DNA of 64,000 bases from Butyrivibrio sp. MC2021 (GTDB taxonomy: Bacteria > Bacillota > Clostridia > Lachnospirales > Lachnospiraceae). The number at the start of each line of letters is the position of its first letter. The stretch's first letter is position 1. The notes below the pieces were generated by a model. The model did not search any database and was not told the origin of the DNA. It saw only the letters and a list, made by a program, of their open reading frames with translations. This document shows, piece by piece, positions 8,991 through 16,133 of the stretch. The stretch lies in contig NZ_JHXX01000001.1 in assembly GCF_000621605.1 (NCBI RefSeq), positions 806,001 to 870,000 on the forward strand, given 5' to 3'. Made by a program: the position numbers and the translations under genes.

Positions 8991-9206
8991 TTATAAGCTT
9001 TTCTTTTCCTGTTCCTCACTGCCAATATGATAATTAATAAGCATCTTTTCGATCGTCAAAGCTGCCATATATAGCCGCTTTTCATCTGCTCCATACATGA
9101 TAAGTCCGGTAAAAGAATTGGTGAGAAGCAGATGCTCGGAAGGTAGTTCTTCTACTAGCACACTTGATGCGTTATTTTTACCCTTAAATCCGACAAAAAG
9201 TCTCAT
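8991..9206 (-). CDS. Hypothetical 71-residue protein
   Basis: A short protein starting MRLFVGFKGKNNASS with a Lys/Glu-rich tail. It has only a weak purine-rich ribosome binding site (AAGGAA) and lies 22 bases after the kinase gene stop. I do not recognise a domain. It could be a shortened form of a longer enzyme, since the N-terminal beta-alpha start and the C-terminal helix seem abruptly joined, but this is speculative. Confidence 0.5.
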   Translation of the reverse strand: MRLFVGFKGKNNASSVLVEELPSEHLLLTNSFTGLIMYGADEKRLYMAALTIEKMLINYHIGSEEQEKKSL

Positions 9207-9228
9207 TTATTCCTTAATCCCTTATACT

Positions 9229-10254
9229 CTACAGAAGTAATAATGCTGCTGATATTTCAGATGCTTTTTTGTATATCTCTCTGCAAATATCAGTCCGCCA
9301 AAATCCAAAGTCCAGCAGTGCTTCTTTGTTTTCTGTTTTTGTAACCAGATACTCTTTATATCCGTAACTGCTTTGAGCAAGTTGAAAAAGATATATATAA
9401 GGCATTGCCTCCAAATCTCTTTCAGTAAGCGGCGAGTATTTCACGTACTCTTTCACATATAAAGAAAAATCCCCAACATCAAAATATGATCCGTTTCTGC
9501 TTACTCCGCCTGATTGGATATATGACCTCATAATCTCCCATACTGCAGGAATACAGCCTGCTGAAGAGAAATCGATAACCGCCTTGATTCTTCCTCCATC
9601 GCAGATTAACTGACAAGCCGTGTAATCCCCATGAGTTGAAGTATATGTTATACCTTTAAAATACTCTTTCCAGGCATCTATTGAATCCATCAGTTTCATT
9701 TTAAAAACAAGATCATCATGAATCCTTACATAATTCGGATCTGACTTATTCTCATCCAATGCAGATAATAATCCATTAAATTTTTGTGAAACAGCTTCTG
9801 AAGAAAATCCCACAGCCCAATCGTAGTCCATGCTTTTTTCCATAGGATAATCTTTAAGAAGTGAGTGCATAGCACCAAGATACTTTGCACTCTCCATTAA
9901 AAGAGAATGTGGAAGATCATTAAGATATGATTTTCCCTCTATGAATTGCTGAAGACTGATAACATGTCCTTCATACAAAACACTATTTTGACCATTGGCG
10001 GTTTTTATAAATTCAGCAACAGGAAAATCGTTAGAAATCAGGAACTTAACAATATCTGCTTCCTTATCCACTTTGTCTTTAGTGAACTCACTTTGATACT
10101 CTTTGAAAAAGAAAACACCTTCTTTGCAGTGAACTTTATAGCAATTAGCTGAGCCAAGCTCCAGACTTATACAATCCAAAAGTTTCAAACCATATTCACT
10201 GTTAAGAAGCCCCCTAATCTTATCAATATCTAAAACACTTTTTTCAAGTGACAT
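9229..10254 (-). CDS. APH-family small-molecule kinase (phosphotransferase)
   Basis: A 341-residue protein with the aminoglycoside/choline/homoserine-kinase-like fold. Visible are the ATP-binding lysine in GVFFFKEYQ near residue 50, the catalytic loop HGDYTACQL near residue 209, and the metal-binding VIDFSSAG about 17 residues later. The start has a strong GGGGGATG ribosome binding site. The substrate cannot be told from sequence; related proteins act on amino sugars, choline or antibiotics. It is the first gene below the displaced rlmD terminator and therefore probably native downstream DNA. Confidence 0.75.
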   Translation of the reverse strand: MSLEKSVLDIDKIRGLLNSEYGLKLLDCISLELGSANCYKVHCKEGVFFFKEYQSEFTKDKVDKEADIVKFLISNDFPVAEFIKTANGQNSVLYEGHVISLQQFIEGKSYLNDLPHSLLMESAKYLGAMHSLLKDYPMEKSMDYDWAVGFSSEAVSQKFNGLLSALDENKSDPNYVRIHDDLVFKMKLMDSIDAWKEYFKGITYTSTHGDYTACQLICDGGRIKAVIDFSSAGCIPAVWEIMRSYIQSGGVSRNGSYFDVGDFSLYVKEYVKYSPLTERDLEAMPYIYLFQLAQSSYGYKEYLVTKTENKEALLDFGFWRTDICREIYKKASEISAALLLL

Positions 10255-10380
10255 TATTTACATCCCCCAGTTATTAGTGCTCGAAGCAGATACGAGCCTT
10301 ATAATCATAACATAACATCAACTGTAATCCTATATATTAAGCAGTTTCAGTCTGTTATTTAAGCATAGATTTTAACAAAA

Positions 10381-10413
10381 AATAAGAGGTACTCATTTCT
10401 GAATACCTCTTAT
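10381..10413 (-). terminator. Terminator of the original rlmD tail
   Basis: A perfect 11-bp inverted repeat (AATAAGAGGTA) with an 11-base loop lies 4 bases after the stop of the displaced rlmD 3' fragment. Its A/T-rich outer stem supplies the T-run. Its position fits the ancestral rlmD terminator. Confidence 0.7.
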
Positions 10414-10416
10414 TAC

Positions 10417-10669
10417 TCATATCATATTAAAATGCTTTAAAGCCTCAGTGATAGCCTTCTCCTTTTCCGGAGTTGTTCCCGGCTGTTTGCTATCTTCAGA
10501 CTTAGGCTTATTGTAATTCTCTCGTTCAATAATTCCGTTCTTTCTCTTATCTCATCATAGGTAGCTCCATCCTTGAAACCATCAGTATCCATACCCTCTA
10601 ATGAGAATTCAACCTTGACTTTCTTACTGGGTATCTCGCCCTTGGAAAGCAAGACAACCGTCTCAACAT
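10417..10669 (-). pseudogene. Displaced 3' tail of an rlmD (23S rRNA uracil methyltransferase) gene
   Basis: In one frame the segment reads HVETVVLLSKGEIPSKK and then VKVEFSLEGMDTDGFKDG, the C-terminal extension known in many Lachnospiraceae RlmD/RumA proteins. After about 10525 the frame shifts and continues as ENYNKPKSEDSKQ, then TPEKEKAITEALKHF, to a stop at 10417. The complete rlmD at 17718-19130 ends with HVETVVLLTK and lacks this tail. The natural reading is that rlmD was split here by an insertion of about 7 kb. The tail has since decayed and no start codon serves it. Confidence 0.75.
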
Positions 10670-10711
10670 GCGTAGGGATTTATGTTTCCCTATAATGCAA
10701 TAAGAAGCGGC

Positions 10712-10855
10712 TGTTGCATTTTTGGCAACAACCACTACCTTTGAACCATTTCCATTTTGGAAATAGTTGCTCGTATTACTTATGTTCTTTGCTTTTACTA
10801 TACTAATCACCTTTAATTGCCTCGAATTCGAGGCAATTGTGCAAGTAGACTTGCA
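10712..10855. repeat. Cluster of four palindromes at the island left border
   Basis: Four inverted repeats follow one another: 712-730 (TGTTGC, 7-base loop), 748-764 (ATTTCC, 5-base loop), 815-838 (a perfect 24-bp palindrome, half-site AATTGCCTCGAA) and 840-855 (TGCAAGT, 2-base loop); numbers are offsets from 10000. They lie just inside the border next to the rlmD tail. They could be recombinase or regulator binding sites, or an antisense/terminator structure for the toxin gene that ends at 10883. Confidence 0.6.
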
Positions 10856-10882
10856 TAATTCCACTCACGTCTATACTTGTTC

Positions 10883-11173
10883 TTAATTCCAATACTTCTT
10901 TAATTCTTTGTAAAAATTCTCGTGTGTTCCTGCCAAAATCACTACTACAGTTTCATCATTTACATATTCCACTGTATAAGCCACTCTGTAATCAGTCTTG
11001 TTATACCTGAAATCGTAGGTAGACACTCCTTCCAGATCACCTACTTTTGCATCTCCTATGGATGGATCTTCAACAATCTCATCAATTGCATCTTTAAACA
11101 ACCCCTTAAGATTTTTATCCTTAATCTTTTTAAGATATTTACCTGCTGCAGGAGAAATAATAAGTTTTGCCAC
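10883..11173 (-). CDS. RelE/ParE-family toxin
   Basis: A 96-residue toxin of the RelE/ParE fold: KYLKKIKDKNLKGLFKDAIDEI helices, then DPSIGDAKVGDL, DFRYNKTDYRVAY and VVVILAGTHENFYKEL strands. The start is GTG at 11173, three bases after the antitoxin stop, with GAGGAGG inside the antitoxin 3' end as ribosome binding site, so translation is coupled. Family members are mRNA interferases or gyrase poisons; which applies here cannot be told. Confidence 0.8.
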   Translation of the reverse strand: MAKLIISPAAGKYLKKIKDKNLKGLFKDAIDEIVEDPSIGDAKVGDLEGVSTYDFRYNKTDYRVAYTVEYVNDETVVVILAGTHENFYKELKKYWN

Positions 11174-11176
11174 TAA

Positions 11177-11530
11177 TCATTCCTCCTCGCCGAAGACATC
11201 ATCATATGACATTGACTCAAGCTCTCCGGTTGCCATCTTATGAGCGTCATCAAGCATTTTCTTAACTGCTGGCCTTACTTTTGCCTGTCTATTCTTGAAT
11301 TCCTTAAGTAGAGCTTGTCCAGAATATCCTTCCTTTATAAGATCAGAAAGAATCTCTTCTGCAAATTCACCATTAGAATCAATTCTAGCCGGGCGTATAA
11401 CCAACTCATTATCCCTTATGATACATTCTGCTTTATCTTCAAACCCAAGTTTTGCATAAAAAGCTCCTGGGATAGTTAGCTGTCTTTTTGACGAAATGCT
11501 TATAATCTTTTTATTCATTTCAGCTATCAT
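11177..11530 (-). CDS. AbrB/MazE-type antitoxin
   Basis: An antitoxin with an N-terminal swapped-hairpin DNA-binding domain (SISSKRQLTIPGAFYAKLGF, then AECIIRDNELVIRPA) and an acidic, helical C-terminal toxin-binding half. The open frame begins at 11587, but AGGAGG sits 6 bases before the ATG at 11530, so this start is chosen (117 residues). Such antitoxins normally repress their own promoter; a promoter is visible at 11586-11614. It forms an operon with the RelE/ParE-type toxin. Confidence 0.8.
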   Translation of the reverse strand: MIAEMNKKIISISSKRQLTIPGAFYAKLGFEDKAECIIRDNELVIRPARIDSNGEFAEEILSDLIKEGYSGQALLKEFKNRQAKVRPAVKKMLDDAHKMATGELESMSYDDVFGEEE

Positions 11531-11585
11531 TACGAACCTCCTAACCGAAACAGTCCAAAAACAAATTTCTTTGTTTCTTGGTTTC

Positions 11586-11614
11586 ATTGTATCTCTCTTT
11601 CTTTGTTATTTCAA
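11586..11614 (-). promoter_or_regulatory. Promoter of the toxin-antitoxin operon
   Basis: TTGAAA (11614-11609) and TACAAT (11591-11586) with a 17-base spacer on the minus strand, about 55 bases before the antitoxin ATG. It lies at the edge of a repeat also found at 14374-14482, where the -10 half is not preserved. Confidence 0.65.
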
Positions 11615-11700
11615 TTAACCTTATATTTATTTCATAAAAAAATCAGCAATAGTTGTCACTTTTTACATACCTCTTTTATAACTCCATATATCCACGGTGT
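11594..11700. repeat. About 105-bp repeat, copy 1
   Basis: Closely similar to 14374-14482 over its whole length, with scattered substitutions. This copy spans the -35 side of the toxin-antitoxin promoter and the end of a gene fragment reading PWIYGVIKEVCKK. The other copy covers the end of the beta-lactamase-like gene and DNA just after it. Confidence 0.75.
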
Positions 11701-11757
11701 AGTAGTCATTGCCTCACGAAGTATTTTTTTCTTTTCCTCTTCCGGTAGCAAATCTGA
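11656..11757 (-). pseudogene. C-terminal stump of an unknown protein
   Basis: A frame reading SDLLPEEEKKKILREAM, then TTTPWIYGVIKEVCKK and a stop, with no start of its own. It is joined directly to the metallophosphatase N-terminus, probably by deletion. The last codons lie in the 105-bp repeat, where the second copy preserves GVIKEMCKK in the corresponding frame. Confidence 0.45.
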
Positions 11758-11929
11758 TTGCCCGGTCAAATGTATCTCTATAGCGTGCAATATCAAGCTC
11801 TTTATCCCAGTCATCAGGGACATCCATTAAGCACACTGCTCTATCAGCTTTGCCACTGCGTATTATTTCTTCTGCTATATCAAAAATCCAACTTTTCAAA
11901 TGAATATCAGGTATTACAAGAACTTTCAT
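11714..11929 (-). pseudogene. Metallophosphatase N-terminal fragment
   Basis: The frame starts MKVLVIPDIHLKSWIF, where DxH is the first metal-binding motif of calcineurin-like phosphoesterases. It continues through GKADRAVCLMDVPDDWDKE, where GDxxD would be expected, and a helix DTFDRAIRFA. The rest of the enzyme (the GNHD motif and later metal ligands) is absent: after RFATG the sequence becomes that of an unrelated C-terminal stump. The ATG overlaps the HTH gene stop as ATGA, so the two were once translationally coupled. Confidence 0.65.
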
Positions 11930-12318
11930 TTCTTATACTTCTCCTTAAGTTCTTTCTGAAACTCCTCAAGAGTCGCCTCACCATTGAGCATCCTTCCAAG
12001 CTCCTTTTTTCCTGAATCACCAAGTCTGAGATTGCTAATCTCCAACGTGGCTTCAGTCTGACGTAAAGCATCATAATAAGCCTTGTAACGATATGCAGTT
12101 CTCCTGCTTATTTTGCCTTCTGCTACAATCTCCATGATCGTCATGCCACTTTCAAATTTGACAGCAAAGTCATTATATGACTGCGTCCAAGCTGCATCAT
12201 GTTTCTGTCTGCCAGCAAACTTACGACCTCTGTATTCCTCAAGCTCAGCTTTCAGATTAGCATTTTCCGCTTCAAGTTCACTGATCCTTTTCAGAGCCTC
12301 TTCCAAGGTAGTTATCAT
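11926..12318 (-). CDS. Coiled-coil / helix-turn-helix DNA-binding protein
   Basis: A 130-residue protein from the ATG at 12318, chosen because AGGAG lies 7 bases upstream; the frame is open from 12366. Residues 1-30 form a leucine-zipper-like coiled coil (LEEALKRISELEAENANLKA). Residues about 55-85 look like a helix-turn-helix (SGMTIMEIVAEGKISRRTAYRYKAY), and the C-terminal part is helical and charged. A perfect consensus promoter and two 21-bp dyads lie just upstream, so it probably represses itself. The downstream coupled gene is a metallophosphatase remnant. It resembles small plasmid- or phage-type HTH proteins, but I cannot name a family. Confidence 0.65.
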   Translation of the reverse strand: MITTLEEALKRISELEAENANLKAELEEYRGRKFAGRQKHDAAWTQSYNDFAVKFESGMTIMEIVAEGKISRRTAYRYKAYYDALRQTEATLEISNLRLGDSGKKELGRMLNGEATLEEFQKELKEKYKK

Positions 12319-12329
12319 ATTTGTCTCCT

Positions 12330-12350
12330 GTGTCAAGATTTTTATGACAC
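12330..12350. promoter_or_regulatory. Operator dyad O1 (GTGTCA-N9-TGACAC)
   Basis: A 21-bp dyad located between the -10 element and the start codon of the HTH gene. It has the same arms and spacing as O2, whose start lies 44 bp away. A bound repressor here would block the transcription start region. Confidence 0.65.
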
Positions 12351-12351
12351 A

Positions 12352-12380
12352 ATTATAGCTATTCAAAAAGAGAGTGTCAA
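12352..12380 (-). promoter_or_regulatory. Consensus promoter of the HTH gene
   Basis: Perfect TTGACA (12380-12375) and TATAAT (12357-12352) hexamers with a 17-base spacer, the only full consensus promoter I found in the window. The -35 box is embedded in operator O2. Confidence 0.8.
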
Positions 12381-12394
12381 TTTAATGTTGACAC
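12374..12394. promoter_or_regulatory. Operator dyad O2 (GTGTCA-N9-TGACAC)
   Basis: A second 21-bp dyad with arms identical to O1, overlapping the -35 box of the HTH gene promoter. The pair is about four helical turns apart, which suits cooperative binding of a dimeric repressor, most likely the HTH protein itself (inference). Confidence 0.65.
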
Positions 12395-12437
12395 CCTCCA
12401 TGCAGCTAATCATATCATAAGATAGTTTTTCCCAATA

Positions 12438-12836
12438 TTATAAACATGCAAATGGTAGTAAATCTTTTATTCCCACTTTTACCAAATTATTATCATAATC
12501 ATTCAGGATAACCTTAATATCCGGGCAATACTCTATCAGCAGCTGTCTGCAGTTTCCGCATGGTGCGATAACTTTATTTGGAAAGTCTTTATGGACCGCC
12601 ACAATGGTGTCAAATTCACGCTCTCCAGCGGAAATCGCAATTCCCATAGTAATGTATTCTGCGCAAGATCCATGTATTCCGTCGCAGTTCACGCCTGAAT
12701 ATATATTGCCATTTATACATTTAATCGCAGCACCTACCGTATGATTGTACTTCTCGCTATCAAAATTGCTTTCAAGCTTTGATAATGCTGTCTCAATCAA
12801 TTCTCTGTCTTCTTCAGTTATTTCATAAAAAGTCAT
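12438..12836 (-). CDS. Cytidine deaminase family protein
   Basis: A 132-residue zinc-dependent deaminase. The zinc and proton-shuttle motif appears as GSCAEYITM (CAE, near residue 58) and the second zinc pair as APCGNCRQLL near residue 91 (PCxxC). The length fits tetrameric cytidine deaminases, and some blasticidin-S-deaminase-like enzymes have the same motifs, so the substrate may be a nucleoside analogue. The ribosome binding site AAAGGGG lies just upstream. It stands alone in the accessory region, between an HTH gene and gene stumps. Confidence 0.8.
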   Translation of the reverse strand: MTFYEITEEDRELIETALSKLESNFDSEKYNHTVGAAIKCINGNIYSGVNCDGIHGSCAEYITMGIAISAGEREFDTIVAVHKDFPNKVIAPCGNCRQLLIEYCPDIKVILNDYDNNLVKVGIKDLLPFACL

Positions 12837-12881
12837 AATTACCCCTTTAAATTTGCTTGTTTCATTGACTGATCGAAGTCC

Positions 12882-12998
12882 TCATCCACATTCTTCATTG
12901 TTGGTACATGGATAAAAACAGCTCTTTTCATTAGAATAGATTTCTGTGTGTGATTTCTTTTCGCTTTCCCGTATTCGGGCAATTCTATCAGTGCTCAT
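12882..12998 (-). pseudogene. N-terminal stump of a SAM-dependent methyltransferase-like gene
   Basis: A 38-codon frame beginning MSTDRIARIRESEKKSH and TEIYSNEKS, resembling the start of small class I methyltransferases in Firmicutes. It then runs into CFYPCTNNEECG and stops; the catalytic domain is gone. By-eye recognition only. Confidence 0.4.
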
Positions 12999-13001
12999 AT
13001 A

Positions 13002-13124
13002 TCACTCTCCAACAGTGTACTTGCCTTCCGTAACTACCTCGAAAGGTTCTCTCGTGAAATTAAAGCAACTGACCTTATCGTTGCATACCAGTCCCGCTAC
13101 TGATACAAAATGTGTATATTCCAC
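13002..13124 (-). pseudogene. N-terminal stump of a NUDIX-like gene
   Basis: A 40-codon frame from a GTG at 13124 with GGGGG upstream. It starts VEYTHFVSVAGLVCND, the usual first strand of NUDIX hydrolases, but the NUDIX box is absent and the frame ends after KYTVGE. It abuts the methyltransferase-like stump by 3 bases, as if both were left after internal deletions. Confidence 0.4.
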
Positions 13125-13220
13125 TATTTTTCCCCCGTAAACCTATCTTTTATAAATCAATAGCATGATGAAATATTATCTACACTTATCTCCATGCACT
13201 TTTCCCAACCGCTAATTTGT

Positions 13221-14231
13221 CTATTGCTTTACACTTTTATTTTCATCTCTTAAGGCTTTTAAAACTATGCATATATCAGTCTCAACTGAAGCAAGATATT
13301 TTATCCTATTTATTGTATTTTCCGTTTCTACTTCTCCAAGCCTTATCTCTTCAGCATCATTACTCACCAGGCCTAATGCGCGCCTGATATTGTATTCAAG
13401 CCATTCTATCCAGGTAAATGCTATTCCAAACAAATCATCATAAGACCTGAATCCATTGTCATAAGCATTAAGATACCCCTTGAAAAAAGCCTCCAAATTG
13501 TCTTTATTGAACCTGCTGCTCACAGTTCCGGACCATTGCAGCGCAACATCAAGGCATGATGATATAGGATTACTGTATCCCAAACATTCAAGGTCAATCA
13601 CATAAGCATTTCCGTCATGCCACATAATATTCTTGGGATCCATATCATCATTACTGATTGCTCTCATTGCAGGAAGATTTTTCCTGGCCTCATTTAACTT
13701 TTCCTGTGCCTTAACAAGAAGAAGCATATTTGCTTCAAGCAGAGGTACTATCTCACTGTCTTTAGCCTTAGCACTTTCAAGTAATTTCGCAAAATCAACC
13801 TCACTTAACGTAGGTTCTTCTTGTGATATATTTTTAGCGTCAATACCATGAATTCTTCCTAGTATCTCACCGGCTTTATAACTCTGGTCATGTGAAATAT
13901 CATTAAAATCTGTTATTTCGCCTTCTTGCCAAGGAAAAATATAATAATGCCTTCCACTAATCGAAAGCATTTTTCTACCATCAAAAGATAATGCCGCCAC
14001 AATAGGAAGTTTGTTGTCTTCCAGGATTTTTTCCAGCCTCTCTGCTTCAGCATAGTTCTTCATGGCATCCGGTCTACTCATTATTTCAGGGTTCAGACAT
14101 TTAACTGCATATGTTCCTGTTGTTGTATTCACTTTGTACATCTTATGCATCAACCCACCTGATACAGGAAGAATCTGCCCTTTAATTGTCCCCAAACCGC
14201 ATTGTGCTACCAATGCACATATATTTTCCAT
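13221..14231 (-). CDS. APH-family phosphotransferase
   Basis: A 336-residue kinase of the aminoglycoside phosphotransferase fold. Visible are a nucleotide-binding lysine in TYAVKCLNPE near residue 44, the Brenner-type loop SNDDMDPKNIMWHDG near residues 192-206, and the metal site YVIDLECLGYS. The catalytic aspartate context (NDDMDPKN) replaces the more common HGD. The substrate is unknown; it could inactivate an antibiotic or act on a metabolite. Its promoter and leader are a near-copy of those before the CxxC protein at 3431. It lies in the accessory island with no evident operon partner. Confidence 0.75.
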   Translation of the reverse strand: MENICALVAQCGLGTIKGQILPVSGGLMHKMYKVNTTTGTYAVKCLNPEIMSRPDAMKNYAEAERLEKILEDNKLPIVAALSFDGRKMLSISGRHYYIFPWQEGEITDFNDISHDQSYKAGEILGRIHGIDAKNISQEEPTLSEVDFAKLLESAKAKDSEIVPLLEANMLLLVKAQEKLNEARKNLPAMRAISNDDMDPKNIMWHDGNAYVIDLECLGYSNPISSCLDVALQWSGTVSSRFNKDNLEAFFKGYLNAYDNGFRSYDDLFGIAFTWIEWLEYNIRRALGLVSNDAEEIRLGEVETENTINRIKYLASVETDICIVLKALRDENKSVKQ

Positions 14232-14243
14232 ACTAAAATCCTT

Positions 14244-14304
14244 TTAAGTTTTCCTCGCCGATTATAACTCTCGCACCGAATAATCCTAGCATAGCAGGGC
14301 TTTG
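14244..14304 (-). repeat. 61-bp leader repeat, copy 2
   Basis: Matches 3681-3742 with three differences (two substitutions and one single-base gap). It ends directly before the AAAGGA ribosome binding site of the APH-like gene. The two downstream genes are unrelated, so it is the leader itself that has been duplicated. Confidence 0.75.
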
Positions 14305-14348
14305 CAGCATACACAATAGCTACAATCAAGTATTTCTGCACAAAATAT

Positions 14349-14376
14349 AAGAGGCAGTCTATAAAAGAATGCCTCT
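14349..14376 (-). terminator. Possible terminator after the beta-lactamase-like gene
   Basis: A hairpin with GAGGCA/TGCCTC arms (extended by A/T pairs) and a loop of about 14 bases, followed on the minus strand by TTATATTTTG. It lies about 80 bases beyond the stop at 14457. Confidence 0.5.
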
Positions 14377-14482
14377 CACTTTCTTTGTCATTTCAATTAA
14401 CCTTATATTTTTTTCATAAAACAATCAGAAAAGTTATCACTTTTTACACATCTCTTTTATAACGCCTTATACTCACGGTGTA
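14374..14482. repeat. About 105-bp repeat, copy 2
   Basis: Companion of 11594-11700. It covers the last codons of the beta-lactamase-like gene (NNIHREYKAL) and about 80 bases after its stop. In copy 1 the same DNA encodes a different C-terminus in another frame, so one of the two ends was created by recombination. Confidence 0.75.
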
Positions 14483-15503
14483 TATTATTAACAAGCCTTT
14501 CTATCCCTGATTCTGTCTGATCAACTCCCGGATTCTGATTAGTCATTACAGCCGCTATTTCTCCGGTACGGTAATTGATCTTCAACATACTTTGTCCGTT
14601 TTCTCCCCAACCACGGGATATGACTTCATTCTCTCCTCCCATAAACAAACCAATCCCAATCCAAGGAAATCTCTCAAACAGCTTTACCATTTCATGAGCA
14701 GTTTTGTTCTTCAGTAAAGAACTATTGCCATTAGATGCGTTAACAAATTCCTTTGCTATAATCAATAGCTCTTTAGGTGTACTCCACAATCCTGATGCCG
14801 CAAGATCAGGAATCTGAGGATACTTTTTGGGAATAGGCAGACCATTTTCATCATACCCGGTGGCCATTACATAATTCTTTTCGTAAAATGCCACATTCTC
14901 CTGTGATGCGAAAAATGTTTCCTTTAAGCCCAATGGATCAAAAAAATATTCTTTTGCAATATCTTCAAATGGCTTTTCTGTAATCTCTTCAAGAAGTAAC
15001 TGGAGAACACAGTAGCCGGCATCTGAATATTCAAATTCTGTCCCCGGCGCTTTTTCCACACGCGCCTGACGATTATTATAAGATGTTATTCCTTCTAAAA
15101 TATCTATCAGACTAATTGCAGGATCAGACCTTCGAAGCCCATAGAATGCGTCTTCCCCATCAACTATGCCTGCAACATGGCACAAAACCATGCGTATAGA
15201 TGCATCACTCTCGGTACCATTAACTGTACAAAGCTTCCAGTGACTCAGATAATGATTAATCGGTGCATCGATATTTATTATTTCCTTCTCATTTGCCTTC
15301 ATCACGCACAATGCAGTAATGAACTTAGAAATAGAGCATGCTGGAAATAAAGTATTCTCATCCACAGGAATGCCACATTCTCTATCAGCAAATCCCTCAT
15401 ATACTGTCATGATCTTATAATATGAATTTAGATAAGCGCAGCTTATTCCCTGAAACCTTCCCTTTGTGGAATCATGTAAAGACAGTCTTTCTCCTTTAAG
15501 CAT
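14457..15503 (-). CDS. Serine beta-lactamase-fold hydrolase (class C / DD-peptidase-like)
   Basis: A 348-residue serine hydrolase. The SxxK nucleophile motif is PACSISKFITALCVM near residue 55, the second-motif tyrosine is YSDAGYCVL near residue 160, and a WGENGQS segment near residue 300 sits where the third motif falls. There is no signal peptide, so the enzyme looks cytoplasmic, more like an esterase or peptidase of the family than a resistance enzyme. The C-terminal codons lie in a duplicated 105-bp segment, so the native C-terminus may have been replaced. No operon partner is clear. Confidence 0.8.
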   Translation of the reverse strand: MLKGERLSLHDSTKGRFQGISCAYLNSYYKIMTVYEGFADRECGIPVDENTLFPACSISKFITALCVMKANEKEIINIDAPINHYLSHWKLCTVNGTESDASIRMVLCHVAGIVDGEDAFYGLRRSDPAISLIDILEGITSYNNRQARVEKAPGTEFEYSDAGYCVLQLLLEEITEKPFEDIAKEYFFDPLGLKETFFASQENVAFYEKNYVMATGYDENGLPIPKKYPQIPDLAASGLWSTPKELLIIAKEFVNASNGNSSLLKNKTAHEMVKLFERFPWIGIGLFMGGENEVISRGWGENGQSMLKINYRTGEIAAVMTNQNPGVDQTESGIERLVNNIHREYKAL

Positions 15504-15584
15504 ATCCTTATCACTCCATCGTACATATAGTTATAAGATAACTGTCAGTTCGCATTATTAAGAATATTCAGATAGAACTTACTA

Positions 15585-15929
15585 TCACACTGAATATCCC
15601 AAATTAATATCGAACGGGACAATCAGTAGTTTTTGCAACTCTTTGTTATAATTTTCGAAAAAGACTTTTATTGCCTTACCATAGTTTTCTTTGGTATCAA
15701 ACTCCCAAAATGAGTAGTACTTTACGCATTTTACAATCTTAGTTAGCTCTCTTGGTGACTCACCAAGTTCAATCCCGTCTATGGTATAAAATCTCTTGAA
15801 ATACTTAATAGACATGCAGCCTTCGCATTTAAGCTGATTTGCAGAGATTTCCTCAATCTTTGCTTCAAATTGCTCCAGTCTATCAGGCTTTACCTGAAAA
15901 AGTTTCATCTCGATAAAGGTCTTTTTCAT
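15585..15929 (-). CDS. Small dimeric alpha/beta-barrel-like protein
   Basis: A 114-residue protein from the ATG at 15929, chosen for GGGGAAG 8 bases upstream; the open frame starts at 16037. The pattern MKKTFIEMKLFQVKPDRLEQFEAKIEEI, split here by eye into a strand and a helix, followed by CMSIKYFKRF and YYSFWEF strands, recalls monooxygenase-like or NIPSNAP-like alpha/beta barrels. No catalytic residues are recognised and the function is unknown. Confidence 0.55.
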   Translation of the reverse strand: MKKTFIEMKLFQVKPDRLEQFEAKIEEISANQLKCEGCMSIKYFKRFYTIDGIELGESPRELTKIVKCVKYYSFWEFDTKENYGKAIKVFFENYNKELQKLLIVPFDINLGYSV

Positions 15930-16133
15930 TATGTCTTCCCCTAAAATACAGATTTCAAATTCAAAGTTATCCTGCAAGATAGCTCTTACAAAAATCATTA
16001 TAGCCAATGATTCCAAGTTATAGCAAATAAACCTCAATAGCTACAATCAAGTACTACTTCCACCACCTGCATGTCTGATAATATTCAAAAATCTCAGGAC
16101 TTATCATATTGCTAACATCTCCAAAATGACAGA

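Noticed and set aside
10598..10864. 88-residue minus-strand open frame
   Set aside because: It overlaps the rlmD tail in another frame and spans the palindrome cluster; composition looks non-coding and no ribosome binding site fits.
11177..11587. Upstream start of the antitoxin at 11587
   Set aside because: The first 19 codons lie over the promoter, and the AGGAGG site supports the start at 11530.
12946..13140. 64-residue plus-strand open frame
   Set aside because: It is the complement of the methyltransferase-like and NUDIX-like stumps and has no ribosome binding site.
14457..15503. Antibiotic-resistance beta-lactamase
   Set aside because: It has the fold motifs, but no signal peptide and the third motif is atypical, so a resistance role is not supported.
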